Origin: DASTHS01 sp035718085
GTDB taxonomy: Bacteria > Actinomycetota > Acidimicrobiia > Acidimicrobiales > Palsa-688
Assembly (NCBI GenBank): GCA_035718085.1
Contig: DASTHS010000006.1
Coordinates: forward strand, 1-42,145
DNA: 42,145 nucleotides
Direction: 5' to 3'
Positions 32,138-39,275 of this stretch are shown here, one piece after another. Below the pieces are notes generated by a model. It saw only the letters and a list, made by a program, of their open reading frames with translations. It made no database searches and was not told the DNA's origin. Within the stretch, counting starts at the first letter, position 1. The number at the start of each line of letters is the position of its first letter. Made by a program: the position numbers and the translations under genes.

Positions 32138-33304
32138 TCAGGCGGTGGCCGGTGCCGCACCGAGCGCGGCCTCGACGGCGTCGAGCATGTGGGCGGTGCA
32201 GTCGCGCACCTCCACCACCGGGGCGATGCGCTCTACGGCGTCGACGAGGGCGCGCAGCGCCCCGGCCGCCGGGCCGTCACCGAGCACGGCGGGCACGCCG
32301 GTGTCGCCGCCGGCCGACACGGCGGGCTGGATGGGGATGCTGGCCAGCAGGGGCACCCCGACCTCCGCCGACAGCCGGGCGCCGCCTCCCGAGCCGAACA
32401 GCTCGTGGTGCAGGCCGCTCGGGTCGGTGAAGCCGCTCATGTTCTCGATGACGCCGGCCACCCGCAGGTACCCGCGGCGGGCCATGTCGACGGCACGGCT
32501 GGCCACCTTCTGGGCGGCGAGGGCCGGGGTGGTGACCACCAGCAGCTCGGCCCGGGGCAGCATGCGCGCCAGGGCCATCTGGATGTCGCCGGTGCCCGGG
32601 GGCATGTCGACGAGGAGGTAGTCGAGGTCGCCCCAGGCTGCGTCCTCGACGAAGTGCTGCAGCGCGCGGCTCTGCATGAGCCCCCGCCACATGACCGCTT
32701 CGTCTTCCTCGCTGAGCATGCCCATCGACAGCACCCGCAGCTCGCCGGCGCCGACGGGCTTGACCGCCGGTTGCATGCGGGGGCGGCCGGCCGGGCCGGC
32801 CCCGGCCTCCACCCGCTCGGCGATGCCGAGCATCCGGGTCATCGAGAACCCGCCGATGTCGGCGTCGAGGACGCCGACGGTGTACCCGCGATGGGCGAGG
32901 CCGGCGGCCAGGTTCGCCGTCACCGACGACTTCCCCACCCCCCCCTTGCCCGACGACACGGCGAGCACGCGGGTGCGCCCCGGCAGGTCGATCTCGGGGG
33001 CACCCTCGCGCGCCTTCCAGCGGGCGCGGGCCATGAGGGCCCGCTTCTGCTCCGCTTCCATCTCGCCGGTGCGCACGACCACCGACGTGACCCCCGGCAG
33101 TGACCCCACGCGGGCCTCGACGTCACCGGTGATCTGATGGCGCAGGGGGCACGCCGCCGTGGTCAGGGCCACGTGCACGGTGACCCGCCCGTCGCCGTCG
33201 GCCTCCGCTCGCTGGTACATGCCGAGATCGACGATGTCGTCGCCGAGCTCCGGGTCGATCACGCCACGCAGCGCCGAGCGCACGGCTTCGAGATCGACGG
33301 TCAC
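32138..33304 (-). CDS. mrp: Mrp/ApbC-type Fe-S cluster carrier ATPase
   Basis: 388 residues with a GTG start at 33304. The N-terminal MIP18/DUF59 domain ('VRSALRGVIDPELGDDIVDL', 'TTAACPLRHQI') is followed by the ATPase with 'SSGKGGVGKSSVTANLAAGL' (deviant Walker A), 'VGVLDADIGGFSM' and 'LDYLLVDMPPGTGDIQMALA'. The CxxC pair that holds the cluster in many Mrp/Nbp35 proteins is missing at its usual place ('MSGFTDPSGLHHELFG'), which I believe is common in actinobacterial members. It is divergent (73 bp) from an A-type Fe-S carrier, so the pair fits Fe-S cluster assembly. Confidence 0.92.
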   Translation of the reverse strand: MTVDLEAVRSALRGVIDPELGDDIVDLGMYQRAEADGDGRVTVHVALTTAACPLRHQITGDVEARVGSLPGVTSVVVRTGEMEAEQKRALMARARWKAREGAPEIDLPGRTRVLAVSSGKGGVGKSSVTANLAAGLAHRGYTVGVLDADIGGFSMTRMLGIAERVEAGAGPAGRPRMQPAVKPVGAGELRVLSMGMLSEEDEAVMWRGLMQSRALQHFVEDAAWGDLDYLLVDMPPGTGDIQMALARMLPRAELLVVTTPALAAQKVASRAVDMARRGYLRVAGVIENMSGFTDPSGLHHELFGSGGGARLSAEVGVPLLASIPIQPAVSAGGDTGVPAVLGDGPAAGALRALVDAVERIAPVVEVRDCTAHMLDAVEAALGAAPATA

Positions 33305-33377
33305 GACCCCAATGTACGGTCGGGGGCGCACCTCCGGTAGCCTCCGAGCAGCACCCGGTGCAGAGGAGGATCCACCT

Positions 33378-33722
33378 GTGACCACGATCGAGACCCCCGC
33401 CGCCATCGCCCTCACCGAGGCCGCTGCGGCCAAGGTCGGCGAGCTGATCGCCCAAGAGGGCAATCCCGAGCTCGCACTGCGCGTCGCCGTGCGGCCCGGC
33501 GGCTGCTCCGGCTTCTCCTACGAGATGTTCTTCGACAGCGACGTCGCCGCCGACGACGTGACCAGCACCTTCGGCGCGGTCCGGGTCGTCGTCGACCCGT
33601 CGAGCGCAGCGCTGCTCGTCGGCGCCACCCTCGACTACAAAGACGGCCTCACCGACGCCGGGTTCTCGATCAACAACCCGAACGCCACGCGCACCTGCGG
33701 GTGCGGCCAGTCGTTCAGCTGA
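33378..33722 (+). CDS. erpA: A-type Fe-S cluster carrier (IscA/ErpA family)
   Basis: 114 residues. GTG start at 33378 with AGGAGG at 33364-33369. The three cluster cysteines are in 'RPGGCSGFSYEM' and 'RTCGCGQSFS'. The sequence resembles M. tuberculosis Rv2204c and ends at the family's usual place after 'CGCGQSF'. The TGA stop (33720-33722) is in the same frame as the downstream ferredoxin/molybdo fusion gene, which has no ATG, GTG or TTG start before its conserved N-terminal strand. This makes the UGA worth testing for recoding, although ordinary termination is the simpler reading. Confidence 0.92.
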   Translation: MTTIETPAAIALTEAAAAKVGELIAQEGNPELALRVAVRPGGCSGFSYEMFFDSDVAADDVTSTFGAVRVVVDPSSAALLVGATLDYKDGLTDAGFSINNPNATRTCGCGQSFS

Positions 33723-33731
33723 TCTGAGCCG

Positions 33732-35339
33732 CTGCGCCTGACCGTCGACGGCGTCGCCGTCGACTTCGACGACAACGGCGGCACCCTCCTCGACGCGCTG
33801 CGCGAGCAGCTCGGGATCCGCTCGGTGAAGGACGGCTGCTCGCCGCAGGGCCAGTGCGGGTGCTGCACCGTCCTGGTCGACGGCCGGCCCCGGGTGGCCT
33901 GCGTGACACCGCTCCGGAGGGTCGCCGACCGCGAGGTCACCACCGTCGAGGGCCTCGAACCTGACCGGCGCCAGGCGCTCGTCGACGCCGTGGTCTCCGC
34001 CGGGGCCAGCCAGTGCGGGTTCTGCACCCCTGGCATCATCTGCCGCCTGGCGGCGCTTCCCAGCGTCGCGACCGAGGCGGACGTCGAGACCGCCCTCCTC
34101 GCTCACCTGTGCCGGTGCACGGGGTGGCGCAGCGTCGTCGACGCCGCCGTCGGCGCCTCAGCGTCCGGGCCCGGCAGCGTCGCTCGCGCGGCGAGTCGCG
34201 AGGGGGCGACGGCCCGGGCCACCCTCGAAGGGGGCACCCCACAGCAGGTCGGCCCGTCGGTCGTGCTCGGCGGCGGCGGGTTCGCCGCCGACACCGCCCC
34301 ACCCGACGCCCTGGTCGCGGTGCCCGCCCCGGGCGCCCCAGGCGGCTGGGTGGTGGCAGCCACGCTGGCCGGCGCCCGCGCCGCAGCGGGGAAGGTGCAG
34401 GGGCGCCGCAGCGGGGGAGCGGTGCGCCCGCCGCTCGACCTCCCGCCGGGTGACTGGGCCGTGGTGCTCGCCACCTCCTGGGTCGAGCCGGGCTACCTGG
34501 AGCCCGACGCGTCGTGGTGCGCCCCCGGCGGCACCCCCGCGTCGCCACTCGCCAACGGCGGCGCCTTCGGAGCCAAGGCCGCTTCCCCGCTGCCTGCGGT
34601 CGCCCGCCGGCTCGCCGACGAGCACGGGGCCCCGGTGCTCGCGATGTGGTCCCGGGAAGACGTGGTGCGCCTCGGGCCGAAGCGGCCACCGATGGCTGCG
34701 GGGGTGCGCGCCGACGGCAGTGGGGTGGTGCGGGTGGTGCGCACCCCGGGCATCGCCGCCGCCATCGCCTCGGTCGCCCCCGACCTGGCGGTCGAGGAGG
34801 TCGACGTGGCCGGACCACCGACGTCGGCCGCCATCCGGGCCGCCGGCTGGGCTGAGGCAGCCGTGCTGCTCGCCGGCGCCGCCGCCGCCCGTCGCGTCGG
34901 TGGCGGAACGGCCGGGGCGCCCCGGACGGGCACGGCGAGGGTGACCGACCCCCGGTCGGGCGGTCGCGCCGATGCCACCGTGCACCTCGGCGCCGCCCCC
35001 CGCATCCACGTCGCCGTCGACTCCGGCGACCCCCTCGACGAGGTCGTGCTGCGCAGCTACGTCACCGGCGCCGCGCACATGGCCCTCGGGTGGGTCACCA
35101 GCGAGGGGCTCTCGGTCGGCGACGACGGGGTGCCTGACGACCTGACCGTGCGGTCGTGGGGCGTGCTGCGCGCCCGGGACACCCCCCACGTGACCGTCGA
35201 GATCACCGGGGCCGGCCGGCCGCCTGTCGCCGTCTCCGACGCGGCGTTCGCGGCGGTGGCCGCCGCCACCTGGCTGGCCCTCGGCCTGCCCCCGGCGTGG
35301 CCCACCACCCGGGTGGCGTGGGAGCATTCCCGCCTATGA
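33732..35339 (+). CDS. Compact [2Fe-2S] ferredoxin / molybdenum-hydroxylase-like fusion
   Basis: About 535 residues if begun at CTG 33732. The first canonical start (GTG 33825) would remove the beta-grasp strand 'LRLTVDGVAVDFDDNGGTLL' that every XdhA/CoxS protein has. Residues 1-155 carry both [2Fe-2S] sites: 'GCSPQGQCGCCTVL...AC' and 'CGFCTPG' with 'HLCRCTGW'. After a linker, the rest resembles pieces of the molybdopterin subunit (XdhB/CoxL): 'VEPGYLEPDAS', 'NGGAFGAKAASPLPAVAR', 'PVLAMWSREDVVRLGPKRPP', 'GAAHMALGWVTSEGLSV'. It is only about 360 residues instead of about 750, and the catalytic Glu motif (GxGE) near the C-terminus is absent. It overlaps ridA by 4 bp. A reduced or non-catalytic electron-transfer protein is more likely than a true hydroxylase. 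Confidence 0.75.
   Translation: MRLTVDGVAVDFDDNGGTLLDALREQLGIRSVKDGCSPQGQCGCCTVLVDGRPRVACVTPLRRVADREVTTVEGLEPDRRQALVDAVVSAGASQCGFCTPGIICRLAALPSVATEADVETALLAHLCRCTGWRSVVDAAVGASASGPGSVARAASREGATARATLEGGTPQQVGPSVVLGGGGFAADTAPPDALVAVPAPGAPGGWVVAATLAGARAAAGKVQGRRSGGAVRPPLDLPPGDWAVVLATSWVEPGYLEPDASWCAPGGTPASPLANGGAFGAKAASPLPAVARRLADEHGAPVLAMWSREDVVRLGPKRPPMAAGVRADGSGVVRVVRTPGIAAAIASVAPDLAVEEVDVAGPPTSAAIRAAGWAEAAVLLAGAAAARRVGGGTAGAPRTGTARVTDPRSGGRADATVHLGAAPRIHVAVDSGDPLDEVVLRSYVTGAAHMALGWVTSEGLSVGDDGVPDDLTVRSWGVLRARDTPHVTVEITGAGRPPVAVSDAAFAAVAAATWLALGLPPAWPTTRVAWEHSRL
33744..33764 (+). other. Perfect hairpin 21 nt after the erpA UGA
   Basis: GTCGACGGC (33744-33752), loop GTC, GCCGTCGAC (33756-33764). 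The 9-bp stem is perfect and the loop lies about 30 nt from the UGA, within the distance range described for bacterial SECIS elements. It also encodes 'VDGVAVD', whose codon bias could create the palindrome by chance. Confidence 0.3.
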
Positions 35340-35692
35340 GCACCCCTGTTGGTCCGTACACACCTGTCCTCCGCGCCGGTGACTGGGTCGTCTGCTCGGG
35401 TCAGCTCGGCCTCCGGGACGGTTCGCTCGTCGCCGGCGGCGTCGCTGCCCAGCTCACCGTCGCCCTCGACAACCTCAAGGCGCTGCTCGAATCGACCGGG
35501 GCCACGATGGCCGACGTGGTCAAGACCACCGTCTTCCTCACCGACATCGACGACTACGCCGAGATGAACGACGTCTACGTCGAGGCGTTCGGCGACCACC
35601 GCCCGGCCCGCTCCGCCATCGCCGTGGCCGCGCTCCCCCTCGGGGCGGTGGTCGAGGTCGAGGCCTGGGCGCACGCCCCGCAGCCGGCGTGA
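35336..35692 (+). CDS. ridA: RidA-family (YjgF/YER057c) protein
   Basis: 118 residues starting at ATG 35336, inside the stop of the previous gene (ATGA). Family blocks are 'GPYTPVLRAGDWVVCSGQLG', 'ALDNLKALLESTGATMADVV', 'TTVFLTDIDDYAEMNDVY' and 'PARSAIAVAALPLGAVVEVE' with the active-site Arg and Glu. RidA hydrolyses reactive enamine/imine intermediates from PLP enzymes. M. tuberculosis has a family member (Rv3678c) next to the MBL hydrolase Rv3677c; here both lie in the same region but 5 kb apart. Confidence 0.92.
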   Translation: MSTPVGPYTPVLRAGDWVVCSGQLGLRDGSLVAGGVAAQLTVALDNLKALLESTGATMADVVKTTVFLTDIDDYAEMNDVYVEAFGDHRPARSAIAVAALPLGAVVEVEAWAHAPQPA

Positions 35693-35739
35693 GCCCGGCG
35701 AGCTTTGCCTGGAGCCCCGGCAGGCCATAGCGTCGGGCC

Positions 35740-35901
35740 GTGGTCATCGGTGCCGTCTTGATCGCCATCGCCGTGTTCGTCGTGCTCCCAGCCCTGTTCT
35801 GGGTCGGGGCCTTCGCCATCTCCTGGGGGCTGAGCGGCGCGCTCACCCACCACGCCGACGAGACCCACGCGGGCAGCGAGCTCATCGCCACCAACATCTG
35901 A
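35740..35901 (+). CDS. Small single-span membrane protein
   Basis: 53 residues from GTG 35740 to TGA 35899-35901. The N-terminal 35 residues are strongly hydrophobic ('IGAVLIAIAVFVVLPALFWV'), followed by a short polar tail 'HHADETHAGSELIATNI'. It lies 47 bp downstream of ridA. No family recognised. Codon use is typical of the region, which favours a real gene. Confidence 0.5.
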   Translation: MVIGAVLIAIAVFVVLPALFWVGAFAISWGLSGALTHHADETHAGSELIATNI

Positions 35902-35904
35902 GCC

Positions 35905-36020
35905 TCAGGAGGCGCGCGCTCCCCGGCGGCCGCGCTGCTCGACCCCCCGCCGCACCCGCCGCACCACCTCGACGTCCCACATCGCCGAGGTGACCCGCAC
36001 CACCCGCCAGCCGAGGGCGG
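35905..36020 (-). pseudogene. Possible DUF559-type C-terminal remnant
   Basis: On the minus strand, directly after the GlnR-like stop but in another frame, the sequence reads 'NLTALGWRVVRVTSAMWDVE' then 'VVRRVRRGVEQRGRRGARAS' and a stop at 35905. The 'LGWRV.RVT...W' pattern is the usual end of DUF559/Vsr-like nuclease-fold proteins. No upstream part of such a gene is visible, so this would be a leftover tail. Confidence 0.35.
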
Positions 36021-36701
36021 TCAGATTCCCCAGCGGCTCTGGCCGAAGCGGTAGCCCACGCTGCGCACGGTGGAGATCAGGTGGGCGTGCTCTTCGCCGA
36101 GCTTGGCCCGCAGGCGGCGGATGTGCACGTCGACGGTGCGGGCCCCGCCGTAGTACTCGTAGCCCCACACCCGCGACAGCAGCGTCTCGCGGGTGAACAC
36201 CTTGCCGGGGTGGGTGGCGAGGAACTTGAGCAGCTCGTACTCCATGTAGGTGAGGTCGAGCGGCCGGCCACCGACGGCGGCCTGGTAGGTCTCGAGGTTC
36301 AGCACGAGCGACCCGTACTCCACCAGCTCCGGGCGGGTGCCGCGACCGGTGCGCCAGAAGAGGTGGGCGATGCGGGCCTCGAGCTCTTTGGGCTGGGAGG
36401 GGGAGAGGCAGAAGTCGTCGAAGAGGTCTTCGCGCAGCTCCAGCTCGCCCAGCTGGCCGGCCTCCACCATCAGCAGCAGGGGGGCGAATGGCAGGTCCCG
36501 CTTGCGCAGGGCCCGGCACAGGGCGAACGCACCGTCGGGGTCGACGTCGGCGCAGACGACGCCGCCCGCCCACCCGTCGTCGGGTTCGTCGCGATCGGCC
36601 ACCTCCGGGCTGCCGACGGCCTTCCACGGGTAGCCGGCGAGGTCGAGCGCCTGGGCCACCGCCGGGGGCGCGGGGTCGGGGAAGACGAGGAGCGGTTCCA
36701 C
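36021..36701 (-). CDS. glnR: GlnR-like OmpR-family regulator
   Basis: 226 residues. The N-terminal domain (1-120) has a receiver-like shape but weak phosphorylation-pocket residues ('GGVVCADVDPDGAFAL', 'FAPLLLMVEAGQLGEL', 'DDFCLSPSQPKELEARI'), as in atypical, orphan GlnR proteins. The C-terminal winged helix is standard: 'LDLTYMEYELLKFLATHPGK', 'FTRETLLSRVWGYEYYGGAR', 'TVDVHIRRLRAKLG', 'ISTVRSVGYRF'. No sensor kinase is nearby. It starts 9 bp after the type I glutamine synthetase gene in the same operon. GlnR controls nitrogen assimilation genes in actinomycetes, so it probably controls this operon and the divergent glnII. Confidence 0.82.
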   Translation of the reverse strand: MEPLLVFPDPAPPAVAQALDLAGYPWKAVGSPEVADRDEPDDGWAGGVVCADVDPDGAFALCRALRKRDLPFAPLLLMVEAGQLGELELREDLFDDFCLSPSQPKELEARIAHLFWRTGRGTRPELVEYGSLVLNLETYQAAVGGRPLDLTYMEYELLKFLATHPGKVFTRETLLSRVWGYEYYGGARTVDVHIRRLRAKLGEEHAHLISTVRSVGYRFGQSRWGI

Positions 36702-36710
36702 GGTGCGCCC

Positions 36711-38054
36711 CTACAGCGCCAGGTAGCGGCGCAGCTCGAACGGCGTGACCTCCGCCTTGTAGGCCGCCCACTCGGCCCGCTTGTTGCGGATGAACCACTC
36801 GAAGACGTGCTCGCCGAGGGTCTCGCGCACGAGGGTGGAGCGCTCCAGCTCGCCGACGGCCTCGCCGAGCGAGCCGGGCAGCGACCCGATCCCGGCGTCG
36901 GCGAGCTCCGACGGCGAGAGGGCGTAGAGGTTGGCCGACGCCTCCGGCGGGAGCTCGTAGCCGCCCTCGATGCCGGCCAGGCCGGCGGCCAGCACGGCGG
37001 CGAAGGCCAGGTAGGGGTTGCAGGCGCTGTCGGGCGCCCGGTACTCGATGCGGGTGGAGTCGACCTTGCCGTTCTTCACCGGCGGGACGCGCACCAGCGC
37101 CGAGCGGTTGTTGCGCGCCCAGCTCACGTGCACCGGGGCCTCGTAGCCCACGATCAGGCGCTTGTAGGAGTTGGTCCACTGGTTGGTGAGCAGCGCCGTC
37201 TCCCGGGCGTGGCGCAGCACCCCGGCGATGAACGCCCGGGCCACCGACGACAGCCCGTAGTCGTCGGCGGGGTCGTGGAAGGCGTTGGCGTCGCCCCGGT
37301 ACAGCGACACGTGGGTGTGCATCCCCGAGCCCTGCACGCCGGCCAGGGGCTTGGGCATGAAGCTGGCGGTGACCCCCTGCTGGGCGGCGACCTCCTTCAC
37401 CACCATCCGCACGGCCATCACGGTGTCGGCCATCGACAGGGCGTCGTTGTGGCGCAGGTCGATCTCGTGCTGGCCCGGCGAATCCTCGTGCTGGGCGTAC
37501 TCGACGGGGATGCCCATCTCCTCCAGGCAGAGCACCGTCTGCTGGCGCAGCTCGCTCGACAGGTCGTTGGTGGTGAGGTCGAAGTACGAGCCGCGGTCGA
37601 GCGGCTCGGGCGCCCCGTCACCGAGCTCGGTCGCCCCGCCGGCGAAGTAGAAGTACTCCAGCTCGGGTGACACCCAGAACGTGTAGCCGAGGTCCTGGGC
37701 CCGTCCGAGGGTGCGGCGCAGCACGTGGCGGGGGTCGCCGTCGAAGGGCGAGCCGTCGAGGTTGTGCACGTCGCACACCACCCGGGCCACTGCGCCCCCC
37801 GGACCGTCGAGGTAGGGGAGGATCTGGAAGGTCGTCGGGTCGGGGACGGCCAGCACGTCGCTCTCCTGCACCCGGGAGAAGCCGTCGATGGCCGAGCCGT
37901 CGAAGGTCATGCCCTCCTCGAGCGCGACGTCGAGCTCGGTGGGCGTGATCGTGAAGCTCTTGGGCACGCCGAGCACGTCGGTGAACCACAGCTGCACGAA
38001 GCGGATCCCGCGCTCCTCGACGGTGCGCAGCACGTAGTCCTGGGGCCGCTCCAT
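36711..38054 (-). CDS. glnA: Type I glutamine synthetase
   Basis: 447 residues. ATP-dependent ligation of ammonia to glutamate. Beta-grasp N-domain ('FVQLWFTDVLGVPKSFTITP', 'EGMTFDGSAIDGFSRVQESD') and catalytic barrel: 'SPELEYFYF' and 'EYAQHEDSPGQHEIDLRHND' (metal-binding Glu), 'FMPKPLAGVQGSGMHTHVSL' (ATP/His), 'NSYKRLIVGYEAPVHVSWAR', 'RIEYRAPDSACNPYLAFAAV'. A 'ANLYALSPSELADAG' loop occupies the place of the adenylylation loop, but key residues differ. The length fits GlnA2-type enzymes of actinomycetes rather than the 470+ residue main GlnA1. The ATG at 38052-38054 is divergent from glnII with 116 bp between. Confidence 0.94.
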   Translation of the reverse strand: MERPQDYVLRTVEERGIRFVQLWFTDVLGVPKSFTITPTELDVALEEGMTFDGSAIDGFSRVQESDVLAVPDPTTFQILPYLDGPGGAVARVVCDVHNLDGSPFDGDPRHVLRRTLGRAQDLGYTFWVSPELEYFYFAGGATELGDGAPEPLDRGSYFDLTTNDLSSELRQQTVLCLEEMGIPVEYAQHEDSPGQHEIDLRHNDALSMADTVMAVRMVVKEVAAQQGVTASFMPKPLAGVQGSGMHTHVSLYRGDANAFHDPADDYGLSSVARAFIAGVLRHARETALLTNQWTNSYKRLIVGYEAPVHVSWARNNRSALVRVPPVKNGKVDSTRIEYRAPDSACNPYLAFAAVLAAGLAGIEGGYELPPEASANLYALSPSELADAGIGSLPGSLGEAVGELERSTLVRETLGEHVFEWFIRNKRAEWAAYKAEVTPFELRRYLAL

Positions 38055-38170
38055 GCGGCAACGGTAGGCACGGGCCGCGCCGCGAGCGGCGGGACGGGCG
38101 CCTGCCCGGGGACATCGTCACACAGCGTTCATCATCTGCGCATCGCAAGGAAAGCGGCGCGAGCGCCATC

Positions 38171-39190
38171 ATGGCGGCCATGACCATCAAGGCCGAGTAC
38201 ATCTGGATCGACGGCACCGAGCCGACCCCGCTGCTCAGGAGCAAGACCAAGATCCTGACCGCCGACACGGCCCCGTCCGACCTGCCGATCTGGGGCTTCG
38301 ACGGCTCGAGCACCAACCAGGCGCCCGGCAAGGCGTCCGACTGCGTGCTGCGCCCGGTGTTCTCCTGCCCCGACCCGCTGCGCGGCGACCCGCACCTGCT
38401 GGTGATGTGCGAGGTGCTCTACACCGACATGACGCCGCACGCGACCAACACCCGGGCGCAGCTGCTCGAGGTGGCCGAGAAGTACGCCGGCCAGGAGCCG
38501 CTGTTCGGCCTCGAGCAGGAGTACACGCTGTTCAAGGGCAGCCGTCCCCTCGGCTTCCCCGACTCGGGCGGGTTCCCCGGCCCCCAGGGCCCGTACTACT
38601 GCGGTGTCGGCAGCGACGACATCTACGGGCGCCCGCTCGTGGAAGCCCACCTCGACGCCTGCCTGCGTGCCGGCCTGTCGATCAGCGGCATCAACGCCGA
38701 GGTCATGCCGGGGCAGTGGGAGTTCCAGGTCGGGCCCCTCGGCCCCCTCGAGGTGTCCGACCAGCTCTGGGTCGCCCGCTGGCTGCTGCACCGCCTCGGC
38801 GAGGACTTCGGCGTGTCGGTCACCCTCGACCCCAAGCCGGTGCGCGGCGACTGGAACGGGGCGGGCTGCCACACCAACTTCTCGACCAACGGCATGCGCG
38901 AGACCTACGAGGCGGTCATCAAGGCCGCCGAGGCGCTCGGCAAGAACGCCGACGAGCACGTGGCCAACTACGGCCACGGCATCGAGAACCGCCTCACCGG
39001 CATGCACGAGACCGCCCCCTACGACCAGTTCAGCTACGGGGTCAGCGACCGGGGAGCCTCGGTCCGCATCCCCTGGCAGGTCGAGGTCGACGGCAAGGGC
39101 TACCTGGAAGACCGCCGCCCGAACGCCAACATGGACCCCTACGTGGTCACCCGCCTGATCACCAACACCTGCTGCGAGGCCCTGGTCTAG
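38171..39190 (+). CDS. glnII: Type II (eukaryote-like) glutamine synthetase
   Basis: 339 residues from ATG 38171 (ATG 38180 is an alternative). GSII motifs: 'IWGFDGSSTNQAPGKASDC', 'FGLEQEYTLFKG', 'INAEVMPGQWEFQVGP', 'DWNGAGCHTNFST', 'RPNANMDPYVVTRLI'. Unlike GSI it forms decamers and is not adenylylated. It is usually switched on under nitrogen shortage by GlnR in Streptomyces; here a GlnR-like gene is across the divergent promoter. A GC-rich hairpin follows its stop. Confidence 0.95.
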   Translation: MAAMTIKAEYIWIDGTEPTPLLRSKTKILTADTAPSDLPIWGFDGSSTNQAPGKASDCVLRPVFSCPDPLRGDPHLLVMCEVLYTDMTPHATNTRAQLLEVAEKYAGQEPLFGLEQEYTLFKGSRPLGFPDSGGFPGPQGPYYCGVGSDDIYGRPLVEAHLDACLRAGLSISGINAEVMPGQWEFQVGPLGPLEVSDQLWVARWLLHRLGEDFGVSVTLDPKPVRGDWNGAGCHTNFSTNGMRETYEAVIKAAEALGKNADEHVANYGHGIENRLTGMHETAPYDQFSYGVSDRGASVRIPWQVEVDGKGYLEDRRPNANMDPYVVTRLITNTCCEALV

Positions 39191-39207
39191 CCACGCCCGC
39201 ACCGCCC

Positions 39208-39232
39208 GCCCGGGCGGCGTGGCCGCCCGGGC
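39208..39232 (+). terminator. Hairpin after glnII
   Basis: GCCCGGGCGGC (39208-39218) and GCCGCCCGGGC (39222-39232) form a perfect 11-bp stem with a GTG loop, 17 bp after the glnII stop. It lacks a T-run, as is common in very GC-rich actinomycetes. Confidence 0.55.
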
Positions 39233-39275
39233 AGGGTGGGCACGCCGCCCCGGGTGGCGCGAGGATGGAGTTCCG

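Noticed and set aside
35155..35700. Sec codons in ridA or glutamine synthetase genes
   Set aside because: All of these genes end at UGA or UAG exactly where their families end, with no conserved sequence continuing in frame.
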